A stretch of DNA of 64,000 nt, taken from contig NZ_CP045492.1 of NCBI RefSeq assembly GCF_015500055.1, positions 2,986,501 through 3,050,500 of the forward strand, in the 5' to 3' direction. The notes under the pieces were generated by a model that worked only from the letters and a program-made list of their open reading frames with translations, was not told the origin of the DNA and made no database searches. The position numbers and the translations under genes were made by a program. Of this stretch, positions 19,826 through 28,532 are shown piece by piece; positions within the stretch are counted from its first letter, which is position 1; every line of letters begins with the position of its first letter. The DNA is from Mesorhizobium sp. NBSH29 (GTDB taxonomy: Bacteria; Pseudomonadota; Alphaproteobacteria; Rhizobiales; Rhizobiaceae).

Positions 19826-20955
19826 TGGCACCCTGTGTTCTTTTCTACGTTCAGCACCTGCTTGGCATCGGGCATCTTGCCCGCGCCACCCACATCGCGC
19901 GTGCGCTCAACGCGGACGGTTTTGAGGTGCTGATGGTGACCGGCGGGATGCCTGTTCCTGGTTTTCCAGACACGTCCATCCGCAATGTTGCCCTGCCGCC
20001 TGTTGCGGCCAATGATCAAGGCTTTTCCGGGTTGGCCGACCTCGATGGAAATCCTGTCGACCAGATATTTCAGGCAAACCGAACACGATTGCTGCTTGGC
20101 GCATTCAAAGATTTTGCCCCCGATATCGTCATCACCGAGGCGTTCCCGTTCGGCCGTCGGCAGATGCGCTTTGAGCTTCTGCCCCTGCTCGATGCGATCA
20201 GGCACGCAAGGCCAAAGCCACTGCTGGTCGCCTCACTTCGCGACATCCTTCAGGAGCGCACCAAGCCCGGCCGCGACGAGGAGACCGTGGACCTCGTCAA
20301 CACCCATTTCGACAGTGTCATGGTTCACGGCGACCCGGCTTTCATAAGGCTGGAAGACAGTTTTCGCCTTGCCGGTGCTATCGCTGACAAGATTGCATAT
20401 ACCGGCCTCGTCACCGGTCCGGCGCATGAACCGGGAACCGACCGCTTTGATGTTGTCGTTTCGGCCGGCGGCGGAGCGGCAGGCGGCGCACTGGTACAGG
20501 CGGCGGCGGCTGCTGCCCACCTTTGCGGCCCTGCCCTTTCCTGGTGCCTCATCACCGGTCCCAACCTGCCGAAGGCTCAGTTCGATGCTGCTGCCGCACA
20601 GGCGCCAGAAAATGTCTCGCTTTTCAGGTTCCGCAACGATTTTGGGCAGCTTCTCAGCGGCGCAAACCTTTCTGTATCGCAGGCAGGCTACAACACGGTC
20701 TGTGATATCCTGGTTGCTGGCTGCCGCACGATACTCGTGCCATTTTCAGCTGGCGGCGAGACCGAGCAGACCGTGCGAGCCGGCAGGCTGGCAGCGGAAG
20801 GCCTTGCAACCATGCTCATCGAACCGGATTTGACGCCCGAAACCCTGGCTGGCGCGATCACCACCGCGCTCTCCCATCCCCGTCCAAACGCGCAACCGCT
20901 CAATCTGGACGGCGCCGCGGGCACGGCGCACCTGCTACGGCAGCTTCTTGGCTGA
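19825..20955 (+). CDS. Predicted MurG-like glycosyltransferase (COG4671 type), second copy
   Basis: 376 residues and the same family as the first gene of the cluster: start APCVLFYVQHLLGIGHLARA and C-terminal SQAGYNTVCDILVAGCRTILVPF plus GGETEQTVRA. The two copies differ greatly in sequence, so they probably add different sugars or use different acceptors, and they flank the GT4 gene. The start ATG 19825 shares a base with the previous stop. A 197-base gap follows before the ABC-like gene. Confidence 0.82.
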   Translation: MAPCVLFYVQHLLGIGHLARATHIARALNADGFEVLMVTGGMPVPGFPDTSIRNVALPPVAANDQGFSGLADLDGNPVDQIFQANRTRLLLGAFKDFAPDIVITEAFPFGRRQMRFELLPLLDAIRHARPKPLLVASLRDILQERTKPGRDEETVDLVNTHFDSVMVHGDPAFIRLEDSFRLAGAIADKIAYTGLVTGPAHEPGTDRFDVVVSAGGGAAGGALVQAAAAAAHLCGPALSWCLITGPNLPKAQFDAAAAQAPENVSLFRFRNDFGQLLSGANLSVSQAGYNTVCDILVAGCRTILVPFSAGGETEQTVRAGRLAAEGLATMLIEPDLTPETLAGAITTALSHPRPNAQPLNLDGAAGTAHLLRQLLG

Positions 20956-21152
20956 GACGCATGAGCGTGGGCGTGCGGGTAGCGTCGCTCAAGGGCATGT
21001 TGTATGTTGCAGCCCTCGGCTATCAGGGGGCCTGATATGATTCTGGATCGTTCAGTCGCCGCGAACTGCATTCTTCCAGTAGCCGGCAGCAACCTCATTC
21101 CCAACCGTGCACTGCTTTGGCAGCCTGCAATCCGAACGGTCAGCATCCCTTG

Positions 21153-23867
21153 ATGGAATCCAGCCTAGCCCGATATATCTGGAAACACACTTGGCGTCAG
21201 CAGCTGTGGATTCTAGCTGTCGTAGCCGTGTCGATGATCCCCTATTACCTGGCCTTCGACCTGCCAAAGCTGATCGTCAACGGTCCCATTCAGGGCAAGG
21301 GCTTCGAAACACCAGGCGCGACCAGCACCTTCCTCGATTTCGGTTTTTCGCTGCCCTTTATTGGCAGAATCGACGTGTTCCCAGGCTTTCAGCTTGAGCG
21401 CGAGGCGACGCTTTTTGCTCTCAGCATGGTATTTTTACTGCTGGTCGTGATCAACGGGCTCTTCAAGTTCTACATTAACACCTACAAGGGCCGGCTTGGC
21501 GAGCGCATGCTGCGCCGCCTGCGCTTCGAGCTTGTCGACCGCGTGCTGCGCTTCCCCCCGCATCATTTCAAGAGGGTCAAGTCAGCCGAAGTCGCCACCA
21601 TGGTGAAGGATGAAGTCGAACCGCTCGGTGGCTTCATCGGCGATGCTTTTGTCCAGCCGGCGCTGCTCGGTGGGCAGGCGCTGACGGCGATGATCTTCAT
21701 CATCGTCCAGAATGTGTGGCTCGGCCTGATCGCAGCACTGATCGTTGCCATCCAGTTGATTATCATCCCGCGCATGCGCAAGCGGCTGATCCGGCTCGGG
21801 CGTGAGCGCCAACTCACCGCGCGCGAATTGTCGGGGCGTGTCGGTGAGATTGTTGACGGTATTGGCGCGATCCACATCCATGACACTTCGAACTACCAGC
21901 GCGCCGACATTGCAGCCCGCCTCGGTCGTATCTTCCAGATCCGCTACGATCTCTATCAGTGGAAGTTCCTGGTTAAATTCATCAACAATTTCCTAGCTCA
22001 GGTGACACCGTTCCTGTTCTACCTGATCGGCGGCTACCTTGCCTTGCATGGTCGCCTCGATGTCGGCCAACTGGTCGCCGTCATCGCCGCCTACAAGGAC
22101 CTTCCTGGCCCGATGAAGGAACTGATCGACTGGGACCAGGCGCGCCAGGACGTTCAGGTCAAATATGCACAGGTCGTCGAGCAGTTCAGCGTCGAACCGT
22201 TGATCGATCCAAAAATGCAGCTCCTCAGTACCGATGCGACACCCCCGCTCGAAGCGCCGCTGGCAGTCTCCAGCCTCTCGGTGATCGACGACAGCGGCGC
22301 GCCCGTGATCGAGCGGATATCGCTGCGCATCGAACCCGGTGAGACAGTCGCCATCGTCACCAGCTCGAACGGCGGCGGCGAAGCTTTTGCGGAAGCACTG
22401 GTCGGCCTTGTCTGGCCAACCAGTGGCAAGGTGAGCATTGGCGAGACCGATATTGTCGACCTTCCCGAAGCCGTTAAGGGCCGGCGTATGTCATACGCAT
22501 CATCGGATGCGCATCTGGCGCAGACGAGCCTGCGCGATAACCTCCTCTACGGGCTCAAGCACGCACCGCTGACCAGCGTCAGCTACGACGGCGCACTGGG
22601 CCGCGCCCGCGCCTGGGATGTCGAGGAAGCGAGACTTGCGGGAAACCCGGACTTCGATCTCAACAGCGACTGGGTCGACTATCAGTCCGCCGGCGCAACG
22701 GGACCAGACGACCTGTTCCGCGTGATAAGGCCGATTCTCGATGCGGTGGTCCTCACCAGCGATATTCTCGACCTTGGACTGAGAAAATCGGCCAGCCCGA
22801 CCCGTCACCCACAATTGGTCGGTCGCATCGTGGAACTGCGAGACGCGCTACAGCAACGTCTCGAGGCCGAAAGTCTTACCGGGCTCATCGTTCCCTTCGA
22901 GACGGGTTCATACAACCGCGAAGCCACGGTGGGCGAAAACCTGCTCTTCGGCGCTGCAAATGGCCCCGAACTGGCCACCCGCGCGCTGTCGGCCAACCCT
23001 TACTTTGTGTCGATCCTGCGCGACGCCGGCGTTGACGAAGCGCTCTATCTGATGGGGCTGGAAATTGCCGAGCAGGCCATCGAGCTGTTTAGCGACCTGC
23101 CTCCGGACCATCCGTTCTTCCAGCAACTGTCCTTCATGACTGCGGACGAAATCCCGGACTATGAACAGCTCGTCCAGCGCCTGAAGGGAAAACCCTATGC
23201 GTCTGTCGTGCCAGCAGACAGGGCATCCATTGTCAGCCTCAGCTTCTCCTATATCGAGCCGCGCCACCGCTTCGGCCTTCTGAGCGATGAACTGATGGCA
23301 AAGATCGTCACCGCGCGTGAACTGTTTTATGCCAACCTGCCGGAGACGTTACAGGGATCCATCCAGCCCTATGACCCAGAGCGCTATACTGCGACCGCCA
23401 GCGTTATGGACAATGTTTTGTTCGGCAGGATCGCCCACAATCACCCCGAAGGCCCCGAGCGTATCCGCGCCATCGTCTATTCCATCCTGGGCGAACTCGG
23501 CCTGTATGACGACGTTCTCGATGTGGGGCTGGGCTTTGACGTCGGCGTTGGCGGGCGGCGGCTTACCGGCGCCCAGCGGCAAAAGCTGGAAGTGGCGCGC
23601 GTATTGTTGAAACGCGCCGACTTCATGATCTTTAACCGACCGCTTTCAGCGCTCGATCAACGACAGCAGGAGGCTATCCTGCAAAATGTGCTTAAGGAGG
23701 CGACCCGGGACGAGCGCCAACCGACGATTGTCTGGGTAGTCACCGCACCTGCAATGGCCGAGAGCTTTGAACGCGTCGTCGTTTTCCATGCTGGTAGAGT
23801 GGTGGAGGATGGAACCCACGCGACACTGGTGAAAAGAAACGGTATCTTCAAGGATCTGCTGGCATAA
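21153..23867 (+). CDS. ABC exporter-like protein with a degenerate, internally expanded nucleotide-binding domain
   Basis: 904 residues. Residues ~1-320 form a normal type IV exporter membrane domain with about six helices. The ATPase part starts near residue 370, but its key residues are gone. The Walker A position reads TSSNGGGEAF (~405-412) without Lys-Ser/Thr. Walker B reads FMIFNRPLSALD (~824-835) without Asp-Glu. The switch His is Ala (VVTAPAM, ~865). The signature is LTGAQRQK (~804). An insertion of about 290 residues contains repeats of the Q-loop-following motif at ~459, ~592 and ~750 (SLRDNLLYG, TVGENLLFG, SVMDNVLFG). ATP hydrolysis seems unlikely; a regulatory or structural role is inferred. 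The start could also be TTG 21117. Confidence 0.8.
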   Translation: MESSLARYIWKHTWRQQLWILAVVAVSMIPYYLAFDLPKLIVNGPIQGKGFETPGATSTFLDFGFSLPFIGRIDVFPGFQLEREATLFALSMVFLLLVVINGLFKFYINTYKGRLGERMLRRLRFELVDRVLRFPPHHFKRVKSAEVATMVKDEVEPLGGFIGDAFVQPALLGGQALTAMIFIIVQNVWLGLIAALIVAIQLIIIPRMRKRLIRLGRERQLTARELSGRVGEIVDGIGAIHIHDTSNYQRADIAARLGRIFQIRYDLYQWKFLVKFINNFLAQVTPFLFYLIGGYLALHGRLDVGQLVAVIAAYKDLPGPMKELIDWDQARQDVQVKYAQVVEQFSVEPLIDPKMQLLSTDATPPLEAPLAVSSLSVIDDSGAPVIERISLRIEPGETVAIVTSSNGGGEAFAEALVGLVWPTSGKVSIGETDIVDLPEAVKGRRMSYASSDAHLAQTSLRDNLLYGLKHAPLTSVSYDGALGRARAWDVEEARLAGNPDFDLNSDWVDYQSAGATGPDDLFRVIRPILDAVVLTSDILDLGLRKSASPTRHPQLVGRIVELRDALQQRLEAESLTGLIVPFETGSYNREATVGENLLFGAANGPELATRALSANPYFVSILRDAGVDEALYLMGLEIAEQAIELFSDLPPDHPFFQQLSFMTADEIPDYEQLVQRLKGKPYASVVPADRASIVSLSFSYIEPRHRFGLLSDELMAKIVTARELFYANLPETLQGSIQPYDPERYTATASVMDNVLFGRIAHNHPEGPERIRAIVYSILGELGLYDDVLDVGLGFDVGVGGRRLTGAQRQKLEVARVLLKRADFMIFNRPLSALDQRQQEAILQNVLKEATRDERQPTIVWVVTAPAMAESFERVVVFHAGRVVEDGTHATLVKRNGIFKDLLA

Positions 23868-23891
23868 GAGTAGCAGAACGAGGGATTGAAC

Positions 23892-24344
23892 ATGCTCCTC
23901 AAAGATGAAGTGGGAATGCTGAAGCGGGTGCCGCTGTTTTCGGGCGTCGAGCCTGCAAAGCTCAAGCTGCTCGCCTTTACCTCCGACCGCGTCAGCTATA
24001 GCGCCGGCCAGATCCTGTTCCGTCAGGGCGATGAGGGCGACGCAGCCTATGTCATCCTTTCGGGCACCGCCGACATCCTGGTCGAGTCCGATGGCGGCGA
24101 GATCAAGGTCGCCGAACTGGAGCCCAACTCAATCGTCGGCGAAATCGCCATCCTCTGCGACGTATCACGTACCGCGACAGTCCGCGCCGCCGTTCCGCTG
24201 GAAGCTCTGCGCATTCGCAAAGACCATTTCCTCCGGCTATTGACCGAATTTCCCGAGATGACCGTTGAGATCGTGAAAGTCTTGGCCAACCGGCTGAGTA
24301 CCACCACGGCCGAACTTATCGACGCGCGCAGCAACAAGCATTGA
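23892..24344 (+). CDS. Cyclic-nucleotide-binding domain protein
   Basis: 150 residues, a lone CNB (cNMP-binding) domain with no DNA-binding domain after it. The phosphate-binding cassette reads GEIAILCDVSRTATVRA, with the Glu and Arg that bind the cyclic phosphate and ribose both present, so it should bind cAMP or cGMP. The helices after it may form a dimer or partner surface. ATG 23892 follows GAGGGA. It lies 24 bases after the ABC-like gene and is likely its regulatory partner; that link is inference. Confidence 0.88.
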   Translation: MLLKDEVGMLKRVPLFSGVEPAKLKLLAFTSDRVSYSAGQILFRQGDEGDAAYVILSGTADILVESDGGEIKVAELEPNSIVGEIAILCDVSRTATVRAAVPLEALRIRKDHFLRLLTEFPEMTVEIVKVLANRLSTTTAELIDARSNKH

Positions 24345-24455
24345 TCAAACGCTTCCGCTGCGTCATTCGGCCAAGGTTGAAAAACATCTGAAATAAGTGT
24401 CTCGTTGAAGAAAGATACAAAGATCAGGGCGTTGAGGGACGCCGCGAGGGGTAGA

Positions 24456-25304
24456 ATGAAGGACGAGACGTTCCAGATCCGGTTCTGGGGCACGCGAGGT
24501 AGCGTACCGGTTTCCGGACCTCAATATGCGCGCTTCGGTGGCAACACCGCCTGCATCCAGGTCCAGTGCGGCCCGCACACGCTGTTCTTCGACGCCGGCT
24601 CCGGCATTCGTCCCGCAGGCGAGACATTGGGGCCCACTGTCGATGAGTTCGACGTGTTCTTCACCCACTCCCACTACGACCACATGATCGGCCTGCCATT
24701 CTTCTATCCCTTCTACAATCCAAGGACGAAGGTCCGGCTGTGGTCCGGCCATCTCTCTGGCTGGCTGACGACCGCTGAAATGCTGCATGAATTCATGCGC
24801 CCGCCATGGTTTCCGGTTCGTCTCGACATCTGCAAGGCCAATCTCGAATGCCGTGATTTCGCTTCAGGCGATGTGCTGCAGCCGCGCGAGGGCGTGGTGA
24901 TCCGCACCGGAAGCCTGAACCATCCGGGTGGCTGCATCGGCTACCGGATCGAGTGGGATGGCCGCGCCATGGCCATCATCACCGACACCGAACATGATCC
25001 TGCCGGCAAGCTTGACGCAAACATTCTGGCTCTGATTGAAGGCGTCGACCTCGTCGTTTACGATTGCACCTACACCGAAGACGAGATGGTCAAAAGGCGC
25101 GGCTACGGCCATTCCACCTGGCAGCAGGGCGTCAAGTTATGCAAGGCAGCCGGTGCAACTCGGCTGGCGCTCTTCCACCACGACCCGGCCCGCACCGACG
25201 ATCAGCTCGACGCCATCGAGCGTGAGGCAGCACTAGCCCTTTCCGGGTCCTTCGCTGCGCGTGACGATCAGGTCGTGGACATCGAGCCTTCAGCCAAGAG
25301 CTGA
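24456..25304 (+). CDS. MBL-fold metallo-hydrolase (PhnP/phosphodiesterase-like)
   Basis: 282 residues. The start FQIRFWGTRGSVPVSGPQYARFGGNT is typical of a metallo-beta-lactamase-fold group that includes cyclic-phosphodiester hydrolases. Metal ligands are present: THSHYDHMIG (HxHxDH), the His in SLNHPGG, the Asp in TDTEHD and a later HHDP. It would be a two-zinc enzyme. Substrate is unproven; the neighbouring CNB protein and two cyclases make a cyclic nucleotide a reasonable guess. ATG 24456 has GAGGGG in front. It meets the deacetylase gene tail to tail with 4 bases between. Confidence 0.85.
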   Translation: MKDETFQIRFWGTRGSVPVSGPQYARFGGNTACIQVQCGPHTLFFDAGSGIRPAGETLGPTVDEFDVFFTHSHYDHMIGLPFFYPFYNPRTKVRLWSGHLSGWLTTAEMLHEFMRPPWFPVRLDICKANLECRDFASGDVLQPREGVVIRTGSLNHPGGCIGYRIEWDGRAMAIITDTEHDPAGKLDANILALIEGVDLVVYDCTYTEDEMVKRRGYGHSTWQQGVKLCKAAGATRLALFHHDPARTDDQLDAIEREAALALSGSFAARDDQVVDIEPSAKS

Positions 25305-25308
25305 CATT

Positions 25309-26064
25309 TCACCGGCGCGCGTTTTTTACCAGCGCGCCGAGTTCGGTCCATACAGCCGCGCGGCTCTGGCTGGTTATCGCGAAAAGCCGATCGATGAACG
25401 TCCATGCCGCCTCGTCATGCACCAGGTGATGGGTCAGCAGCCCCACCGCATCGCCGCCTGCAAAAGAGCGGTCCAGCTGCGCCACGATATCAGCCACCAG
25501 CGCGGCATGGTCGCGGCAGCCGCGCGTGCCATGCCAGTCCATCACATCCACATTCGTGTTGATGACCGGAAGCGCCGCAGGTTTCGCCGGCCCATAGACG
25601 GAAAGCGCCACAAAGCCGAGCGCTGGCAGCGCTTCGATGAGATCATCATCAATCCGGTTCCACGGCGGCACCAATACCGGCAAACAGTGCTGCCCGAACA
25701 ATTCGGCGAGCACCAGCCGACCACGTCCAAGCTCGTCCAGCACGAGGTCTGTGCGGCGATGCAGGCCGAGTTCCTGTTTTTTGCTGCCAGCCGGCGCGTG
25801 GTTTTCATGCGCCCAGCCATGCACCGAAACGCGAACCCGAGGTTCATCTGCGAGCCGCCCAGCCAGGGCTTTTCCGGCGTGCGCGGGAATAACCGCAAGG
25901 CTCAGCGGTACCGCATACATGTTTGACAGCCTCAGCAGACGATCAAGCGCCGCGGTCGGCTCCACCGCATCATCGTCGCGCAACCAGAACGGTGCGACCC
26001 GGCCGGCCCGCTCCCAGCGTCCAAGCGCATCCACCAGCGGTGACCACAGCCTCATATCCGTCAT
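25309..26064 (-). CDS. Polysaccharide deacetylase-family protein
   Basis: 251 residues, NodB-like fold. FWLRDDDAVEP near residue 26 carries the catalytic and metal Asp residues, VSVHGWAHENHAP near residue 80 the His ligands, and VPPWNRI the substrate-groove motif. Members remove acetyl groups from amino sugars in glycans. No signal peptide is seen, so it may act in the cytoplasm on a lipid-linked or nucleotide-linked sugar. Its start overlaps the stop of the upstream glycosyltransferase by 4 bases, so the two are coupled. Confidence 0.82.
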   Translation of the reverse strand: MTDMRLWSPLVDALGRWERAGRVAPFWLRDDDAVEPTAALDRLLRLSNMYAVPLSLAVIPAHAGKALAGRLADEPRVRVSVHGWAHENHAPAGSKKQELGLHRRTDLVLDELGRGRLVLAELFGQHCLPVLVPPWNRIDDDLIEALPALGFVALSVYGPAKPAALPVINTNVDVMDWHGTRGCRDHAALVADIVAQLDRSFAGGDAVGLLTHHLVHDEAAWTFIDRLFAITSQSRAAVWTELGALVKNARR

Positions 26065-27128
26065 CGCAACCCGCCAAGAAGATCATCAATCCGCCATGCT
26101 GCCGCTCCCAGCGAACGCTCCGCCGTCACAAACCGCCGTGCCGCAGCGCCCATGACATTTCTACGTTCAACATCATCCAGCAGCGCTGCAATTGCGCCCG
26201 CAAAGGCTGGCACGTCGCCCTCTGGCGTCAAAATTCCGGTAACCCCGTCGCACACGACGTCCGGCACGCCAGCGGTATTCTGCGCGATGACCGGCAGGCC
26301 GGCAGCCTGCGCTTCGAGATAGGCGAGGCCGTAGGCTTCCCCACATCCCGGCCAGACATAGATGCCGCCCTCAGCCAGCAGTTTTGGCACAGTGTCAGGC
26401 GCGGCCTCGCCAAGCCATGTGATGCGATGGGCAGGCAGATGCGCAAAAGCATCATCTACCGCCCCCCGCGCCGGTCCGTCACCGATCACATTCAGCGTCC
26501 ATTCCCGGTCGCCAAGATGTTCCAGCGCGCGTGCAAGCATGACGAAACTTGCCAGCTTGTCGCCGGATCGCATCATCGCCAGCGTGATCAGATGTGTGCC
26601 AGAGGCCACTTCCGTGAACGGCGCCGTATCGATGAAAGGTGCCAGCATCTCCAGTTTCGCAGCCGGCAGAGCATTCAAGAGCCCTGCCCGGTCGCGCACG
26701 GTAAAACACAAATTGATCGCCGCACCAGCCACGGCATCGGCCACGCGCTGCTGCGTCTCAGCCCAGATGCCGCTGCTACGGCGCGGCGAATAGGAAGCCT
26801 CCGCTGTGACATAGGGGATGCCGAAGTGCGCAGCCATTGCCGGTCCCAGAAGGTCCGGCGACTTGTAGTAGGGATGGTAGGTGAACCAGAGATCGGGCTT
26901 TTTCGGCAACGCCGCTATCCGCACTGTCTCGGCGCGCGCTGTCGCGAGAACAGCATCGTAGCTCTGCGTGTCATCCGGGTTAGGCAGAAACACCCGCATT
27001 TCCGATACCAGCTCCACAGAATGGCCGGAAAGCGTCAGGGCTTTGACCAACTGCCGCGCCATCAACCGGTCACCCGAGGGTACCGGATGCTCAGGCGATT
27101 TCAGCGGTGCGTAGAAAGCGATATGCAT
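26061..27128 (-). CDS. GT4-family glycosyltransferase coupled to the deacetylase
   Basis: About 355 residues. The start MHIAFYAPLKSPEHPVPSGDR is the common N-terminus of this transferase group. The C-terminal domain has the donor-binding EAYGLAYLEAQAAGLPVIAQNTAGVPDV motif. In-frame starts at 27158 (ATG) and 27167 (TTG) exist but lie before the homologous region. It ends within the first codons of the deacetylase gene (ATGA overlap), giving a two-gene operon facing the cyclic-nucleotide genes. The sugar is unknown. Confidence 0.85.
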   Translation of the reverse strand: MHIAFYAPLKSPEHPVPSGDRLMARQLVKALTLSGHSVELVSEMRVFLPNPDDTQSYDAVLATARAETVRIAALPKKPDLWFTYHPYYKSPDLLGPAMAAHFGIPYVTAEASYSPRRSSGIWAETQQRVADAVAGAAINLCFTVRDRAGLLNALPAAKLEMLAPFIDTAPFTEVASGTHLITLAMMRSGDKLASFVMLARALEHLGDREWTLNVIGDGPARGAVDDAFAHLPAHRITWLGEAAPDTVPKLLAEGGIYVWPGCGEAYGLAYLEAQAAGLPVIAQNTAGVPDVVCDGVTGILTPEGDVPAFAGAIAALLDDVERRNVMGAAARRFVTAERSLGAAAWRIDDLLGGLR

Positions 27129-27223
27129 CGGCAGCGAGCCTATCGTCTCAATCGGCATTCGAGTCAATTTTCACCCACGCGCATGTGATGCGGCGCGGGC
27201 CCAAATCATGTTACCAGTTGCCG

Positions 27224-28402
27224 ATGGACAATTCCCACGCCGCAGGCAGTTTTTTCGACACGCTCCCTATTCTTTCGGAATTTGGTGGCGTGGCCGACAC
27301 ACGCAATTATCGCCCTCTGCCCGATGACTGGGCGCTGGCTGTCGCCGATATCGTCAATTCTACCGATGCGGTCGCAAAAGGGCGCTACAAATCGGTCAAT
27401 ATGGCCGGTGCGAGTGTTATATCAGCATTGTTGAATACACTCGGACGCCGCGACCTGCCTTTCATTTTCGGCGGTGACGGCGCCATGGTGGCCTTTCCCC
27501 TGTCGCTAAAAACACCAACCACCGAGGCCCTGTCCGCTGTGCAGACCTGGGTGGGCGAGGAACTTGACCTTGTCCTGCGTGCCGCCATCGTGCCGCTCGG
27601 CGATATCCGCGCCCACGGCCTCGATGTGCGTGTGGCACGCTTTCAGGCGGCTGATGAAGTGTTTTACGCGATGTTTTCAGGCGGTGGATCGAGCTGGGCT
27701 GAAAGCGAGATGAAGGCCGGTAAATACCGGGTGCCGGCTGCGCCCGCCGGGACGCGCCCCGACCTCACCGGCCTCTCCTGCCGTTGGGACCCGATCAAGT
27801 CCAGCCACGGCGCTATTGTCTCCATCATTGCCACACCGGGCGACAATGCCGACGCCGAAGCATTTGCGGACCTGGTTTCCGACATTGTGAAAGTCGCGGG
27901 CGGCAGTAACCGTGCCGGCCATCCGGTGCCCGCTGACGGTGGCAGCTACAGCATTCCGCCCAAAGGTCTCGACCTTGAGGCGCGCGCAGCCGCACCTCCA
28001 CAATCACGTTTTGTTGAAAAGCTGAAGATCATCGGCATTGCCACCCTTATGAAGGTGGCCGACGCTCTGGGAATGACGATAGGGAGCTTCGATCCCAAGC
28101 AATACAGGCAGGATGTCGTGCAGAATTCCGACTTTCGCAAATTCGATGACGGTCTGAAAATGACCATCGATGTCGACACCGCAACTGCGGACGAGATCGA
28201 AAAATTGCTCGAAACGGGCGAAAAGTCTGGTGTCTGCAAGTTTGGCATGCACCGGCAGGATCTGGCTTTGATGACATGCATGGTAGCCTCGCCGCTGCAA
28301 CGCGACCATGTCCATTTTGTTGACGGAGCGGCCGGCGGATACGCCATGGCGGCAGCAGCGCTGAAATCCAAGATGTCAGGTGCCACCACCGGCGCGCCTT
28401 GA
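27224..28402 (+). CDS. DUF3095 protein with class III cyclase-like motifs
   Basis: 392 residues. The N-terminal half looks like a class III nucleotide cyclase core: LAVADIVNSTDAVAKGRYKSVN holds the first metal Asp, and FIFGGDGAMVAFPL holds the second. The C-terminal half (KLKIIGIATLMKVADALGMTIGSFDP ... CKFGMHRQDLALMTCMV) is the DUF3095-specific part. Whether it makes cAMP is not shown by sequence. ATG 27224 is the first start with homology. It is divergent from the glycosyltransferase/deacetylase pair and precedes a second cyclase-type gene. Confidence 0.82.
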   Translation: MDNSHAAGSFFDTLPILSEFGGVADTRNYRPLPDDWALAVADIVNSTDAVAKGRYKSVNMAGASVISALLNTLGRRDLPFIFGGDGAMVAFPLSLKTPTTEALSAVQTWVGEELDLVLRAAIVPLGDIRAHGLDVRVARFQAADEVFYAMFSGGGSSWAESEMKAGKYRVPAAPAGTRPDLTGLSCRWDPIKSSHGAIVSIIATPGDNADAEAFADLVSDIVKVAGGSNRAGHPVPADGGSYSIPPKGLDLEARAAAPPQSRFVEKLKIIGIATLMKVADALGMTIGSFDPKQYRQDVVQNSDFRKFDDGLKMTIDVDTATADEIEKLLETGEKSGVCKFGMHRQDLALMTCMVASPLQRDHVHFVDGAAGGYAMAAAALKSKMSGATTGAP

Positions 28403-28532
28403 ACCTGACGTGCTCGAACCATATGTGACCTTTCGTAAGCCGGTTCACCGCATCCGAACCACGGCACGCGAGGAACTATTTCGTTCGAAACGCACCGGCC
28501 CTCATCCCCAGCAGCAATGGCATCAGCAACAC

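Noticed and set aside
21153-23867. ABC-like gene treated as a pseudogene
   Set aside because: The frame is intact over more than 900 codons and the changes are confined to catalytic motifs together with an ordered insertion, which fits altered function better than decay.
25923-27188. 421-codon + strand frame over the deacetylase and glycosyltransferase genes
   Set aside because: Antisense to two coupled genes with clear family motifs.
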